Assembly: GCA_020342235.1 (NCBI GenBank)
Contig: CP073213.1
Location: forward strand, 908,501 to 972,500
Direction of reading: 5' to 3'
Length of the DNA stretch: 64,000 nucleotides
From: Saccharomycopsis phalli
Lineage: Eukaryota; Ascomycota; Saccharomycetes; Ascoideales; Saccharomycopsidaceae
The notes under the pieces were generated by a model. That model saw only the letters and a list, made by a program, of their open reading frames with translations, had not been told where the DNA came from and did no database searches. The translations under genes were made by a program, and so were the position numbers. Shown piece after piece: positions 10,801-19,523 of this stretch (position 1 is its first letter; each line of letters begins with the position of its first letter).

Positions 10801-12423
10801 TACGAGAAGGCATTTGAGTCGTTGGTATGCTTTTATAAGATACAAGGTCACAGGTCAGTCAGCTTGTTTGATGAGGTGCTTGAGAGCTTATTCAGGAACT
10901 TTAAGAAAAGTATCAAGGACGACGAAGTACAGCAAGTGGCCTTGATAAACCGGATAGTTGTGGGTATTACGGATCTCTCTATAGAGTTTAAGAGCGTTGA
11001 ACTCTATGTGAATTTTGTTGCTCAGTCGAAGGTGTTCCAGTTGCCCTATTTCGAGTATGACTTGCTAGAAACCCTTGATCTTGTCTTGATGGGTATGACA
11101 AAGGTGCTCAAAACAGCGCAGTCGGACTCGGGGTCTTCCATGTACCACCACGTCTTCCTTCCGATTCTTGGACTCCTATCCACAGCCAAAAACAGTACGG
11201 TGGCTTCCAAGACGGTGGTTAGTCTTGTTATTTCGCTTAGTAAAGCGGCCATTGTGATGATCAAACTGAACTATGACAACTGGTTGTCAATTAATTACAA
11301 GTGGCAGATGCTTGGCTTGACTGAATACGGTCTTGTGTGGATGGCACTGATGTTAGATCATGTCCATTTGGAAGCCAATTGGAGACTGGCGTTTGGTGGC
11401 CTGTTGGTTAGGTTCCAGCCCTTGGTGTACGAATATCAGCTTTATGATAAGCTAACGTCTCGCCATTACCTTGCCCTAGCCAGGTACGCTCAGTTTGAGT
11501 ACCCGTTTAAGCGTCTTCACATTCTAGCACAATACATTCCCACCATGGATCAATCGGTTCTCGAGTGTATGGCTAACGAATTCTTGGCCGAGTTTGATGC
11601 AATGAAACTCCAGAGTATCAACCAGGCGTACTATAGTTATGCGAAGATTGCGTCGTCACTCTTGCTCAAGAACATCCGTGCCCAGAATCTGGGGTTGGCA
11701 CATGCCTACAAGTATATTTGGTCGATTACGTTTAATGGTCCGAAATTGACAGGCCAGCTCGAGTATCTCAACAGCTTTGATGAGAAGGTTGTGTTTATCC
11801 TACGGCAGTTGATAAACGCTATTCTCGGCTCGTTTACAAAAAAGTTTATTGACGACTTGTGCCTCACTATAGCCTCTACTAACTTGGAGGAGTCGCGGGT
11901 CTCGCTCCTTACAAGCCTTGTTGAATCGCTTGTACTGCTACTAGACACATACAGCATATGCTGGGTGCTTGTATACTATGGGATTGTGTGTATCCATCAC
12001 TACATCAGCACTCAGGGTCCGTTTAACCAGCATGACTTGTTCCGGCTATGCCAACTCCCCCGAATCTTAAACTGGTTGCTCAAGAGATTATCCGGCAGCC
12101 ACCCAAACTACCAGAATGAGTGTCTCCGCTACTTGCTATTGATTGTGCACGACACATGGCATATGCTAGTGGGCAGCGACCAGGCTTTATTTGAGGAAAT
12201 GCTACACAACACTGTGGTGTTTGACAACACAAAATGTCTGCCGCTATGCAGCGATGGAGCCTTGGTTAAAAAGTTGCGTAATGTGGTAGCTGGTAGTCAG
12301 CAAAAGCTTGAGCTGGTGCAAGACTTGGCTCTGCCTCTTGACTGGCGAAAGAAACTCAACACGCTACAGCTCTTGTTTAGCAAAAATGAACCATCTATAA
12401 TGGAGCTTGATTATATACTCTAG
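7882..12423 (+). CDS. MMS22: Mms22/Mus7-type replication-repair protein (Rtt101 ligase adaptor)
   Basis: A 1513-aa protein with an acidic N-terminus, a basic disordered region to about residue 560, and a long helical C-terminal region. Matches to the Mus7/Mms22 family are the N-terminal PRTLKQMKPYLVDKYE block, the VLPKSYLRTL block after DLKQKLGK, and the order acidic N-terminus, basic middle, helical C-half. S. cerevisiae Mms22 is 1454 aa. Family role: substrate adaptor of the cullin Rtt101-Mms1 ubiquitin ligase that rescues stalled replication forks. FPES-type short repeats at about 8860-8935 encode a degenerate, probably fast-evolving patch. The assignment rests on patterns recalled by eye, because this family diverges quickly. 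The stop codon overlaps that of FCP1. Confidence 0.7.
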   Translation: MTDVDDSETELDLDIGDVDYSLLINNVKLSITNNRHRDWLIIQSAKYMNIKLLINSALNEAKYQLIIESQGPDASEKEDAGFPQNQPAELPPEPESVPQPINIPAQTNQWVPTRTFRPRTLKQMKPYLVDKYEHKAQLEGDLKRASLIERAALENELELLERLRQEDIQIRNERITRVLEKERRKEARRHIDNSIFDDSSDEEIANVADKDFLGELLSQELETLQSESLENESIDELNDLKQKLGKCQVLPKSYLRTLSKEKAKVIRQYSRRSLSPRKGLATRKMAGQANRIFSEVELEGVPNEPQGILDESLNIPYESLDILGDDRTFPESLAFSESTSFPESRAFPDESQSRHAIQPQSIHRNETQHRHMSPDISYKNNYIEVHSESDSDDIVEDRTSGIDRMLSSRGTSRTITRSKSTGLRKYGSKGKSGGSKSLVRLKSESKFSGREAPARRIDARLGGPYINWRTIDRLPVRNLSGEYKQRKSGDQNITERKNKDMRKEQSKEQKEPKKPKRYRKIYKHFKDTEHYEFARNPKLQTIQIESVSGKFQIPRVRRHNQIFLEKQRQDHLYTMQMYEEIINNTPKALKIYSLRDVKFPKNSLVGILALPQFEKPVVGVDTWAPKTSFRDIETDLLYFYSDLLRNILSEKYDSNELFEKLKSITETILGSSSDNAARCVNDIERFISNSISVLSVKAQQNGEVNKFSFVLIFFPIIQLYILSRINPSIRMEKFRRYSKMYFDLLMSCWCPLEFYNILVNTLDNNSTVMYDILKILQVAGGMDVISESFSDGANYSAKLDFLLIFASFMGDDWGLVDLIIQKSPNEYESNKKIFVSVITLIYDYGWPKNQTPLKSLIKLLKRNKFVSFPDERLDFSLYDKLDFRKFKYDDSLNNLFIKLAVNILDEQLDSVGKLVQFFEPSINIDSSEPDVFLQTFINKVNIYMMNSKLTRTNYTSIMVKLTRTLTQKNSRPFYEKAFESLVCFYKIQGHRSVSLFDEVLESLFRNFKKSIKDDEVQQVALINRIVVGITDLSIEFKSVELYVNFVAQSKVFQLPYFEYDLLETLDLVLMGMTKVLKTAQSDSGSSMYHHVFLPILGLLSTAKNSTVASKTVVSLVISLSKAAIVMIKLNYDNWLSINYKWQMLGLTEYGLVWMALMLDHVHLEANWRLAFGGLLVRFQPLVYEYQLYDKLTSRHYLALARYAQFEYPFKRLHILAQYIPTMDQSVLECMANEFLAEFDAMKLQSINQAYYSYAKIASSLLLKNIRAQNLGLAHAYKYIWSITFNGPKLTGQLEYLNSFDEKVVFILRQLINAILGSFTKKFIDDLCLTIASTNLEESRVSLLTSLVESLVLLLDTYSICWVLVYYGIVCIHHYISTQGPFNQHDLFRLCQLPRILNWLLKRLSGSHPNYQNECLRYLLLIVHDTWHMLVGSDQALFEEMLHNTVVFDNTKCLPLCSDGALVKKLRNVVAGSQQKLELVQDLALPLDWRKKLNTLQLLFSKNEPSIMELDYIL

Positions 12424-14369
12424 TTGTCGCTTTCTAGTTCCAACTCTAATTCGTCGGCAAAGTCGTCGTCCTCTTCCTCTAATGCATCCAACTTCCTCTG
12501 CTTGTAAATGTCACTCTCGGCAAATTCCCCTGCGCGCTTTCCATTCCCCACCGTCTGCTCTTCATCATCGTCGTCATCATCGTCATCAGAATCACTGTCC
12601 AAAAAATCGTCCATCTCCTTGTCTACCAGCGACAAATCAAGCCCGCGAATTGACTCGTAGTTGTCGTCGTCGGCCTCGGCATACACCTTTTGCTTGAGGC
12701 TCTCTAGCATGGAGCTGCTGGCGATGAAATCGCGCTTGTCAAACGGGATCTCATACGCAGAGGTGCCCATTTTCTTCCAGTGGGAGAAGCACGCAAACAA
12801 CCAGTCGGGATGCACGACCTTCACCTTGTCCTTGTAAAGTGTCTTGGCGACGCGGATCTTCTCTGTCTTGGCCTCGAACGACACCACATGCGTCAACTTT
12901 GACGACACCTTGTTGACGATGTTGGCACCAAACAGGCGTGTCCACTTGACAATCTCTGGCTCGCTGTTCATGTCCAAGCGGAACACTCCTGAAAATAGAA
13001 TGTAGCAGTCGCCTAGCACCTGGCCCTTTATCTCCGGCATAAGAAACTCAATGGCGACATCCTTGTCGGATTCGTACTCGCGGTAGAACGCATTGTTGAC
13101 TGTGGCAAGTGCCTTGGACAAGAGTTCCAACTCGTTGTCGTCGTCGTCAAACAAGAGCGGCACTTTGCCCTCCTTCTCGTCGAGAGTCTCCTGCAAGGTC
13201 GACATGTCGCTTTTCTCGGCCTCATTTTCCTCGGACTTGTCGCGCTTTTTCACTGCGTTTTCAATGTCGTCAATCACGCGTCGCTTCCTGCTGGGCCGTA
13301 GGAGCTGGTTCTGCTTTGGTAGGAACCCCGAGTTGATGTCGCCGACGCCAATGAAAAAGTCATACGGCACCACCTTAATGAGGTTCGGGCTCCACTGCCA
13401 CACGTCGCCTCGATCGTCGATGATCACTACCATGGACGTATTGGTGGGAAACAATCGCGAGAGAGACTTTTCGGTGATGGACCCGCTCTCGTCCCGGGTA
13501 AGAATGCGGTCGCCAAAGTACTTTTCGTCGGGGTCAATCAACTCCATGATCTTCTTGGCATACTCGCGATTCGCCATGGTGTACACGTGCATCTCATACT
13601 GCTGGTGCACCTTGGCAAGGAACTCGGACAATCCTGGACGCAACTTGACATAGTACCAGGACTCGGAGCTCGCGTTCTCGCCGGCAGCAGCCCGATATCT
13701 CTTTGGAAGCAGAAACAGCCGCACGTCTTGGAGCGCGTCGAAGTTTGGGTTTTCGGGCTCGAGCTGCCAGGCTCTGACGGTCGGATCTTCCAGGGTCTGT
13801 ATGACGGTCTGGTCCAAGTCAACGACCAAGATCAATTTCTTCTGCTCGAGGAGCTTCTTGCGCGTGGTTCGCTCGAGCCGCACTGCTTCTGGAAGCGACA
13901 CTGTGAGCTGGGACAGCTGGTGCAGCATGGAAATCGCGCTGGTCTGCTGCTTGTTGCCGTAGTCGGACAAGTTTGCGCCGCAGATGCCACACAAGCCTCC
14001 AAATTGCACTGGGTGTGTGCACGGTTCCTTAACAAGACCGACCGCAGCCCGGTCATTCTGCAACACCGCGCCGACTTTCACGCTCACACGAACAACCTCG
14101 CCCTCCAACGGGGACACAAACGTGCCGATGGAGTCGCTGGTCACGACCTTGGGGCTGTCCTTGTACAATTCCAACTCCTCCGGCTCCAACTTCTCAGCCG
14201 GCACGATCTTGGACTCAATGTACTTGTACTGGAACACCGCAGCGTCCTTGCGAAGCTGCTGCTGCGGTGATATGAGCACCGCCGTCACGGTTATCGGATA
14301 CGGTAGTGACGCAGGGAGTTGAAGCTTGGTCAAATCAGCCATGGCTGTCGCCGAACAATGGCCGCTCAT
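12420..14369 (-). CDS. FCP1: Fcp1, RNA polymerase II CTD phosphatase
   Basis: 649 aa from the ATG at 14367-14369. The open frame runs six codons further to a TTG; a second ATG at 14340-14342 is the alternative start, but the first has the better A at -3. The catalytic FCP/SCP motif DxDxT is in LVVDLDQTV (about Asp184/Asp186). WYYVKLRPGLSEFL, FGDRILTRDESGS, VVIIDDRGDVWQWSPNLIKV and GVGDINSGFLPKQN follow, all typical of Fcp1. One BRCT domain lies at about 455-545 and the C-terminus is very acidic, where TFIIF/TFIIB contacts are known. Role: dephosphorylates Ser2/Ser5 of the Rpb1 tail to recycle Pol II. Two CTG codons before LTVS (13914-13916 and 13923-13925) fit Ser better than Leu. Its TAG stop and that of MMS22 share the palindrome CTAG. 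Confidence 0.95.
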   Translation of the reverse strand: MSGHCSATAMADLTKLQLPASLPYPITVTAVLISPQQQLRKDAAVFQYKYIESKIVPAEKLEPEELELYKDSPKVVTSDSIGTFVSPLEGEVVRVSVKVGAVLQNDRAAVGLVKEPCTHPVQFGGLCGICGANLSDYGNKQQTSAISMLHQLSQLTVSLPEAVRLERTTRKKLLEQKKLILVVDLDQTVIQTLEDPTVRAWQLEPENPNFDALQDVRLFLLPKRYRAAAGENASSESWYYVKLRPGLSEFLAKVHQQYEMHVYTMANREYAKKIMELIDPDEKYFGDRILTRDESGSITEKSLSRLFPTNTSMVVIIDDRGDVWQWSPNLIKVVPYDFFIGVGDINSGFLPKQNQLLRPSRKRRVIDDIENAVKKRDKSEENEAEKSDMSTLQETLDEKEGKVPLLFDDDDNELELLSKALATVNNAFYREYESDKDVAIEFLMPEIKGQVLGDCYILFSGVFRLDMNSEPEIVKWTRLFGANIVNKVSSKLTHVVSFEAKTEKIRVAKTLYKDKVKVVHPDWLFACFSHWKKMGTSAYEIPFDKRDFIASSSMLESLKQKVYAEADDDNYESIRGLDLSLVDKEMDDFLDSDSDDDDDDDDEEQTVGNGKRAGEFAESDIYKQRKLDALEEEDDDFADELELELESDN

Positions 14370-14390
14370 GGTGAAAGGGTATAGCAAGGA

Positions 14391-14397
14391 CGGGTAA
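14391..14397 (-). promoter_or_regulatory. Reb1-like TTACCCG site upstream of FCP1
   Basis: CGGGTAA on the plus strand reads TTACCCG on the FCP1 strand, 22 bp before its chosen ATG. This is the core recognised by the general regulatory factor Reb1 in budding yeasts. Function here is inferred only. Confidence 0.35.
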
Positions 14398-14446
14398 CTG
14401 TGAAATTAATGTATTAGGTTGTATATATATATTATTATTATTATTA

Positions 14447-15433
14447 TCAAATCTTGCGCTTGCCAACCGGCGATGGGGAGTACCCGGTAGTCTTGGTCAA
14501 GTCAATTTGCACATACTCATTGACCTTGGCTGCCATTCCGCCCCGGACACGCTTAATGACCTTTGACTTCTTGGTGTCGTGCTTCTTGTACACTTCAATG
14601 TAAAAGGCAATAAACAACACCAAGTAGCTGCTCAAGATGGCACAGCCCCAGGCAGCAGCGTACATCGAACCCTCACAGTTGGCACAGTGCGGCAAAATAT
14701 CCGGGAAATAGTCGTTGGCAACCTTCTGGTACGACGCAAAGTAGACAAACCCAAGGTCCAATACAAACTGGATAATCTGGAACCGGGTCACCCACTCCTT
14801 CCACCAGACCCGCACGCCGATCGAACTCAAGAAGTAGTACCAGTACATAACCACGTGCACCGCCAAGTTGAGAGTGATTGGCACCCACGAAATCGGGGTG
14901 TGGCCCACCAACTGGGTGTAACAGAGTAACGCAGTCGCTCCGTGGTGGTACGTGTGCAAAAAAGTGAGTTTCTTCTGCTTGAGCACCAACAACACCGTGT
15001 CAATGAACTCAATGAACTTCGTAATGTAGTTGAGGTAGTAAAGGGTAATCAACGGCTGTGTCCATGCCTTCTTGTTGCAGATGGCAAAGTACAACCCGTT
15101 CTTGTAAATAATCGGGAAGAGCTGCTCAAAAAAGAGCACCAACAACACGAACGAGATGGTGGTGAGAATAAGATTGTGGATTTGAGACACCGTCTTCAAC
15201 TTCAACGCCGGAATCTTGAACTTCTTGTAGAGGCTGTCCCCTCCAAAGATAACAAGATAGTACACAGAAATCACCGTCAACACTGGAGGTAAGGTCGACA
15301 ACGGGTTCTTGTTGTACTGGAACTCAAATTGGTTTGGAATAAATCTTCCGCCAGTGGCTTTCGCAGCAGCATAGTTGAAGTGCTCCCACAAATTTATGCC
15401 AAACGGATGATCGATGGTTGGAACGAGGGACAT
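14447..15433 (-). CDS. ELO2: Very-long-chain fatty acid elongase, Elo2/Fen1 type
   Basis: A 328-aa polytopic ER membrane protein. The catalytic histidine box HTYHH is present, preceded by the family motif KFIEFIDTVLLVLKQKK and followed by LNLAVHVVMYWYYFLSS and WWKEWVTRFQIIQFVLD. The N-terminal INLWEHFNYAAAKATGGRF and STLPPVL, and the C-terminal GGMAAKVNEYVQIDL, match yeast Elo2 (Fen1) closely, so I prefer this over Elo3/Sur4 or Elo1. It condenses malonyl-CoA with long-chain acyl-CoA to build C22-C26 acids for sphingolipids. Several membrane spans are evident and the basic tail GKRKI could serve ER retention. A TTA microsatellite lies just past its stop at about 14430-14447. Its upstream region is the 1-kb gap at 15434-16472. 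Confidence 0.93.
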   Translation of the reverse strand: MSLVPTIDHPFGINLWEHFNYAAAKATGGRFIPNQFEFQYNKNPLSTLPPVLTVISVYYLVIFGGDSLYKKFKIPALKLKTVSQIHNLILTTISFVLLVLFFEQLFPIIYKNGLYFAICNKKAWTQPLITLYYLNYITKFIEFIDTVLLVLKQKKLTFLHTYHHGATALLCYTQLVGHTPISWVPITLNLAVHVVMYWYYFLSSIGVRVWWKEWVTRFQIIQFVLDLGFVYFASYQKVANDYFPDILPHCANCEGSMYAAAWGCAILSSYLVLFIAFYIEVYKKHDTKKSKVIKRVRGGMAAKVNEYVQIDLTKTTGYSPSPVGKRKI

Positions 15434-16472
15434 AATGAGTGTTCTGGTGTGGCCTCAAGAGGATAAAAACTGAAAAAAATTATCGAGAGGACAACGGCGC
15501 AGTACTTTTCGGCATGCATAGGTGCGGAGCTAATAACACTTTTAGGTTTTGAGGGGTATATCCCTTTACGTGTTTACATGGTTATTTTCTACCTTTACCA
15601 TACAATAACGTAGTGGGTTGTTCTTGGGAGATTCTAAATAATTTACTCAAAGTAGTTGTGTTTGCCAAAGGGAAAAGTCTATTGCATGTGTGCATGGTTG
15701 CAAAAATAAAGTTCAGACCAACAAAGCTGTAACATCTGAAGATAATCTACAGGTAATCTAAACCTGGAGGGCAAAGTCTTTGCAAAATTAACCCAACTCT
15801 TTATCAGATCGTCTTGTGTAGATCATTATGAAAAAATTTATACATCATATGATTCATGAATCATGGTTGAATCATCTTTTCTGAACATGACTCAAATACT
15901 TGTCACCAAGCGCACACATGACTAAAATCATTGAGTAAAATCCAAGTGACAATAATAATAATAATAATGTTTATTTGATTCTATAATTATACTAGGCTCC
16001 TCTGGAGAGATTGGTATTTCATCGTCTGAAAACCAAGGACGACGTCTTTAAATTTGGAGTCAAGAGTAAACCCTTTGCATAGGGATAAAAACTTTCAACT
16101 TGATTAATAAAAAACCGTTAAGGAGCATAACATCCTGAAATAATTATATAAAATTAATCGTAATTTTTCTCATAATAATACTAGCCAATTAAAAATTCTA
16201 GAATATCCGTCAGTGGCATCAAATTACAATTACAAATCTCACGTCAATCAGACTTTCATGGATTGGGCACAGTAAACCGTACCAATAATAATGAAAACCA
16301 CACTCTTAAAACTACTAGAATAATCCTTCTAATTGCAGATTTCTCACCGCTATTCTTTAGATAACCTTACAAGTCAAAGCATTTGTAAATTCTCTTCAAG
16401 AACTCAGTACAAATGTCAATGAACCAAGAATACAATCAATCATCATCATATATTATTAAACCAAAGCAAACT
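15434..16472. other. 1-kb gap: ELO2 upstream region and BTN1 3' region
   Basis: The longest gene-free stretch in the window. Both flanking genes are on the minus strand, so it is the ELO2 promoter plus the BTN1 3' UTR. It holds a perfect 16-bp palindrome at 15849-15864, a Gcn4/AP-1-type TGACTCA at 15888-15894, an AAT microsatellite at about 15951-15968, and AT-rich sequence from 16100 to 16450. No tRNA A/B boxes or credible small ORF were found. Confidence 0.5.
15849..15864. repeat. Perfect 16-bp palindrome
   Basis: ATGATTCATGAATCAT is identical to its reverse complement and is followed by further GAATCAT repeats. It resembles overlapping bZIP half-sites and could be a transcription-factor site; hairpin formation is the other reading. 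Confidence 0.6.
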
Positions 16473-17672
16473 CTATTTCTTCGTACACCAGTCTCTTCCG
16501 TGTTCAACCTGATACTTACACAAGTTGACCTCCATCCACATTCCAAAACAGCTAGCCAATCCCACGCCAAACGAGTCGCTGATTGACACGGCCCCAAGAG
16601 CAAATTCGCGCTCTTCTATAGCCACTGTCTCAGTGATTAGCATAAAAGTATTGACATACGATGCACCTCCCAATAGCCCTTCGTAGAAGATCAATAGCGA
16701 TACAAGGTAAACGTTTGGGATAAACATGTAAAGCGACTGGAAAATGCAAATGATCAAATTAGCATTCTGGAGCACTGATGGAATATAAAGCCTCTTGACT
16801 CTATAAATTCCTGCCGAAGATCGAGAAATAAATACCCCAACCTGGTATAAAGTGGCATAGGTGACATAAATGTCTCTAAAGTACTTGAATGGGGTTTCCA
16901 GCAAAGGGAACAAAAGAGTAGGCGATATTCCTTGGTTGATGAGATACTCTGCAAAGTACACAGACGACAAGGGAATCATATAAGGCACAATTAGAGGCCT
17001 TATTCTCGCCAAGGTAGCACGGAATTTGAACTTGAACGACAGAGGCTTTGGGGCGTCATCTAGGAAACCTGTGCGCTCATCATCATAAGACGGGGTATTT
17101 GTGATGTATGTGTCGTTGATATTCTTTACAACAGGAAGCAATTTCCAAAACACGCCCAAAAAGGCAAATGGCAAGATACTGAAGGCGAATAAGGTGGACT
17201 TTGTGGATATCGATAACCAGGTAGTCAAGACCATGAAGGTAAAGGAGCCGAAAATCCCGGCAAAGCCAGTACCAGACGACCAAGCATTCAACGAGACTTT
17301 ACCATAGTAGTGTGTCAAGCTGAGAAAAGTCACCTCGCCCAACCCGGAAGAAAGTGAGGCCAAAGTTATACCTAGCATCTTGTACACAAGAGCTCTGCTA
17401 TTGGAGGCGATGCTAAGAGTTAGCATGCCAAATATGCTGAGGAAAACTAGCAAGAATATACGGAGATTGTATCCGATGCTCTTGATGAAAAACGGGGCGG
17501 CCAACTTTATGAGGAAGGAAGGCAAGACATCAAACAATAACACCAAGGACTTTGGAACCGAAGGTCCAACCAAATCGCTAGCGGCACTAAGTATGACGAC
17601 ATAAAGGGAATTATTTATCAAGCCGAATAGCCAAAAGGACGCGAATATTCTCGATGTGTCGGTAAGCAGCAT
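16473..17672 (-). CDS. BTN1: Btn1/CLN3 battenin, vacuolar membrane protein
   Basis: 399 aa from the ATG at 17670-17672; the open frame continues 23 codons to a TTG, which I exclude. FASFWLFGLINNSLYVVILSAA is the signature of the CLN3 (battenin) family, and LASLSSGLGEVTFLSL plus AWSSGTGFAGIFGS are further family blocks. About ten membrane spans are apparent with a hydrophilic loop around NINDTYITNTPSYDDERTG. Length matches S. cerevisiae Btn1 (408 aa). Family role: vacuolar/lysosomal membrane protein affecting vacuolar pH, arginine transport and endosome-Golgi traffic; human CLN3 loss causes Batten disease. It is divergent from the aspartyl-protease-like gene, with 298 bp between the two starts. 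Confidence 0.94.
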   Translation of the reverse strand: MLLTDTSRIFASFWLFGLINNSLYVVILSAASDLVGPSVPKSLVLLFDVLPSFLIKLAAPFFIKSIGYNLRIFLLVFLSIFGMLTLSIASNSRALVYKMLGITLASLSSGLGEVTFLSLTHYYGKVSLNAWSSGTGFAGIFGSFTFMVLTTWLSISTKSTLFAFSILPFAFLGVFWKLLPVVKNINDTYITNTPSYDDERTGFLDDAPKPLSFKFKFRATLARIRPLIVPYMIPLSSVYFAEYLINQGISPTLLFPLLETPFKYFRDIYVTYATLYQVGVFISRSSAGIYRVKRLYIPSVLQNANLIICIFQSLYMFIPNVYLVSLLIFYEGLLGGASYVNTFMLITETVAIEEREFALGAVSISDSFGVGLASCFGMWMEVNLCKYQVEHGRDWCTKK

Positions 17673-17970
17673 GTATGGAGAGGCCGATCCGACTAAGGAA
17701 ACGCAATGCCGAAATATATAATCGAGCAACAGGGCACACAATAAGGGAACATGATTAAGTTCAAAAATTAAACTGATTCTATTCTTGAGTGTGCATCTGA
17801 GACAGCATAAAAGAAAAGAAGTTTGACTTTTGACGAGGACTTGAGGCTGTCACTTGAAAACGGGCAACTGATTAAGTTGGGAATTTCAAGTGAAGAAACT
17901 ATTGCGTCATTGACTGTATGACCCTTTACATACCACTCCTATACAGTCTAAGAAACCGCGAAACCTCAAA

Positions 17971-19416
17971 ATGATAATATATTATATATTTGTGTTGCTC
18001 CACGTCGTGCGATGGAGCTCTGCGAGCCCAACACTTATTTTAGGCAACGGTCTTTTACTCAAGCGCAACGACGGTACTTCCTACAACTACCTTGGGAATG
18101 TCGGAATCAACGACCAGTCGTATGACTTGTTGTTTGACCTCAACTCGCCGATTCTTTGGTACGACAGGAACAGGTCCGACTCCAGCACCGTTGAGTTTGA
18201 CTTGTGGTACACCTACGAGAACGTTAGTGGGAATTTCACCACAAACAACAATGTCTCGCTTTCAAACCTCAACTTGACGAACCAGCGGATTGGCTCGGTA
18301 AACAAAAGCGATTATGTGCTGGAGCTTTTGAATGGCAACTCAGAGGCAATATCCGGGGTGTTTGGCCACTCATACTTTAACAGCATACTCAGCTCGCTTA
18401 ACACCACCAGCGGCTCCAGCAACCGGATATTCATCTCGCTATTTTCCCAGAAGGATGCGCCGCTACTAATCAACTCCGAGGTGGATACGTCGTCCAACAA
18501 CAAGGGGTTGGTGATATATGGCAGCATGAGCGAGGAGCTCATCAGTGGCAACGTGTACTTCACGTCGGTGCTTTTCAACCGGGGATACTACTGGTTGATT
18601 GGGATATCGTCTATTAGCGTATCCTCTGTTGTGTCGGGCAGCAGCCCGTTGGAGTTTGACAACAACTTGTTGCTTGATGACGGCAGTATCTTGTCTACAA
18701 AGTCGAGGGCTACCATTATCGACTTGACCAGCAGCATAGACGGCAATGACATTTTGTTGCTTATGCCACTGAGTGATGCGTTTACGATTCACCAGGCACT
18801 ACAGCCGGGGGGATTTGACTACCTCAATAACACTGGTATATTTCTAATAGATTGCAACAGCCTGGCGTCGCTCCAGCTCAACATCGGTGCGAACGTGTGG
18901 AATATTACTTCAAAGCTCTACGTTGGTGCTCCGCAAGAAGGAGGCAAGTGCATGAGTAATATCCGTGCGTTTGCCAACGTGTCGCTTCCAATATATGACT
19001 TTGACAAGCTTGTGGGGTCGAACTACTGGGTGTTGGGCATGCAGTTTTTCCAGGAAGTATCGCTATTGTTTGATGTGGACCAAAAACTTGTGGGGTTGTC
19101 CCAAAAGTCGCACCGGCAGCTCAATTTGATCACCGACCCGCTGCTTGTGGAGCTGTTCCGGAGCAATCTGACGACAAATTCATCGCTAACGACGATAAGC
19201 AGCATCCTAACCCATTCAGTATCACTCAACTACGAAAGTTCGTACGCCACGACTACGACTGTGGTGGAGAATCTGATTCTTTTGGGTACGCTTGAATCGA
19301 GCTTCTCGTTTGGGAAGCTGCGCGCCAGCACCACGACGAAAAACAACCTACAGAACAAAGGTCATCCCCCTTCATGGGACGTATACTTTATTTTAGCTCT
19401 CTTTGCTCTAGTTTAG
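17971..19416 (+). CDS. Yapsin-like aspartyl protease homologue with degenerate catalytic motifs
   Basis: 481 aa with a signal peptide (MIIYYIFVLLHVVRWSSAS) and a Lys-Arg site at 31-32 like the Kex2 sites of yapsin propeptides. The two-lobed pepsin fold is recognisable: YDLLFDLNSPILWYD occupies the first active-site position and ATIIDLTSS the second, with a flap-like stretch and the terminal YWVLGMQFFQEVSLLFDVDQ (usual FLRSAYVVFD). The canonical DTG/DSG triplets read DLN (Asp56-Asn58) and DLT (Asp251-Thr253), so the aspartates survive but the Thr-Gly elements do not. Activity is therefore doubtful. Many N-glycosylation sequons and a short hydrophobic C-terminus suggest a cell-surface, possibly GPI-anchored, protein. 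It could be an inactive scaffold or inhibitor-like relative of yapsins or secreted aspartyl proteases. Confidence 0.72.
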   Translation: MIIYYIFVLLHVVRWSSASPTLILGNGLLLKRNDGTSYNYLGNVGINDQSYDLLFDLNSPILWYDRNRSDSSTVEFDLWYTYENVSGNFTTNNNVSLSNLNLTNQRIGSVNKSDYVLELLNGNSEAISGVFGHSYFNSILSSLNTTSGSSNRIFISLFSQKDAPLLINSEVDTSSNNKGLVIYGSMSEELISGNVYFTSVLFNRGYYWLIGISSISVSSVVSGSSPLEFDNNLLLDDGSILSTKSRATIIDLTSSIDGNDILLLMPLSDAFTIHQALQPGGFDYLNNTGIFLIDCNSLASLQLNIGANVWNITSKLYVGAPQEGGKCMSNIRAFANVSLPIYDFDKLVGSNYWVLGMQFFQEVSLLFDVDQKLVGLSQKSHRQLNLITDPLLVELFRSNLTTNSSLTTISSILTHSVSLNYESSYATTTTVVENLILLGTLESSFSFGKLRASTTTKNNLQNKGHPPSWDVYFILALFALV

Positions 19417-19523
19417 AAATTTAGCCACCAAGCTGCCTGTAGCTGCCGCTACCAATGTACGTAACCCTGACCACGTGACGACAACGTATGTAAACCAGCG
19501 CACCATTAACGTCTCTATACCTC

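Noticed and set aside
17673-17741. BTN1 extension to a TTG start
   Set aside because: The ATG at 17672 gives the length and N-terminus usual for the family. The same reasoning was applied to NAT4, FCP1, PDS1 and SNG1.
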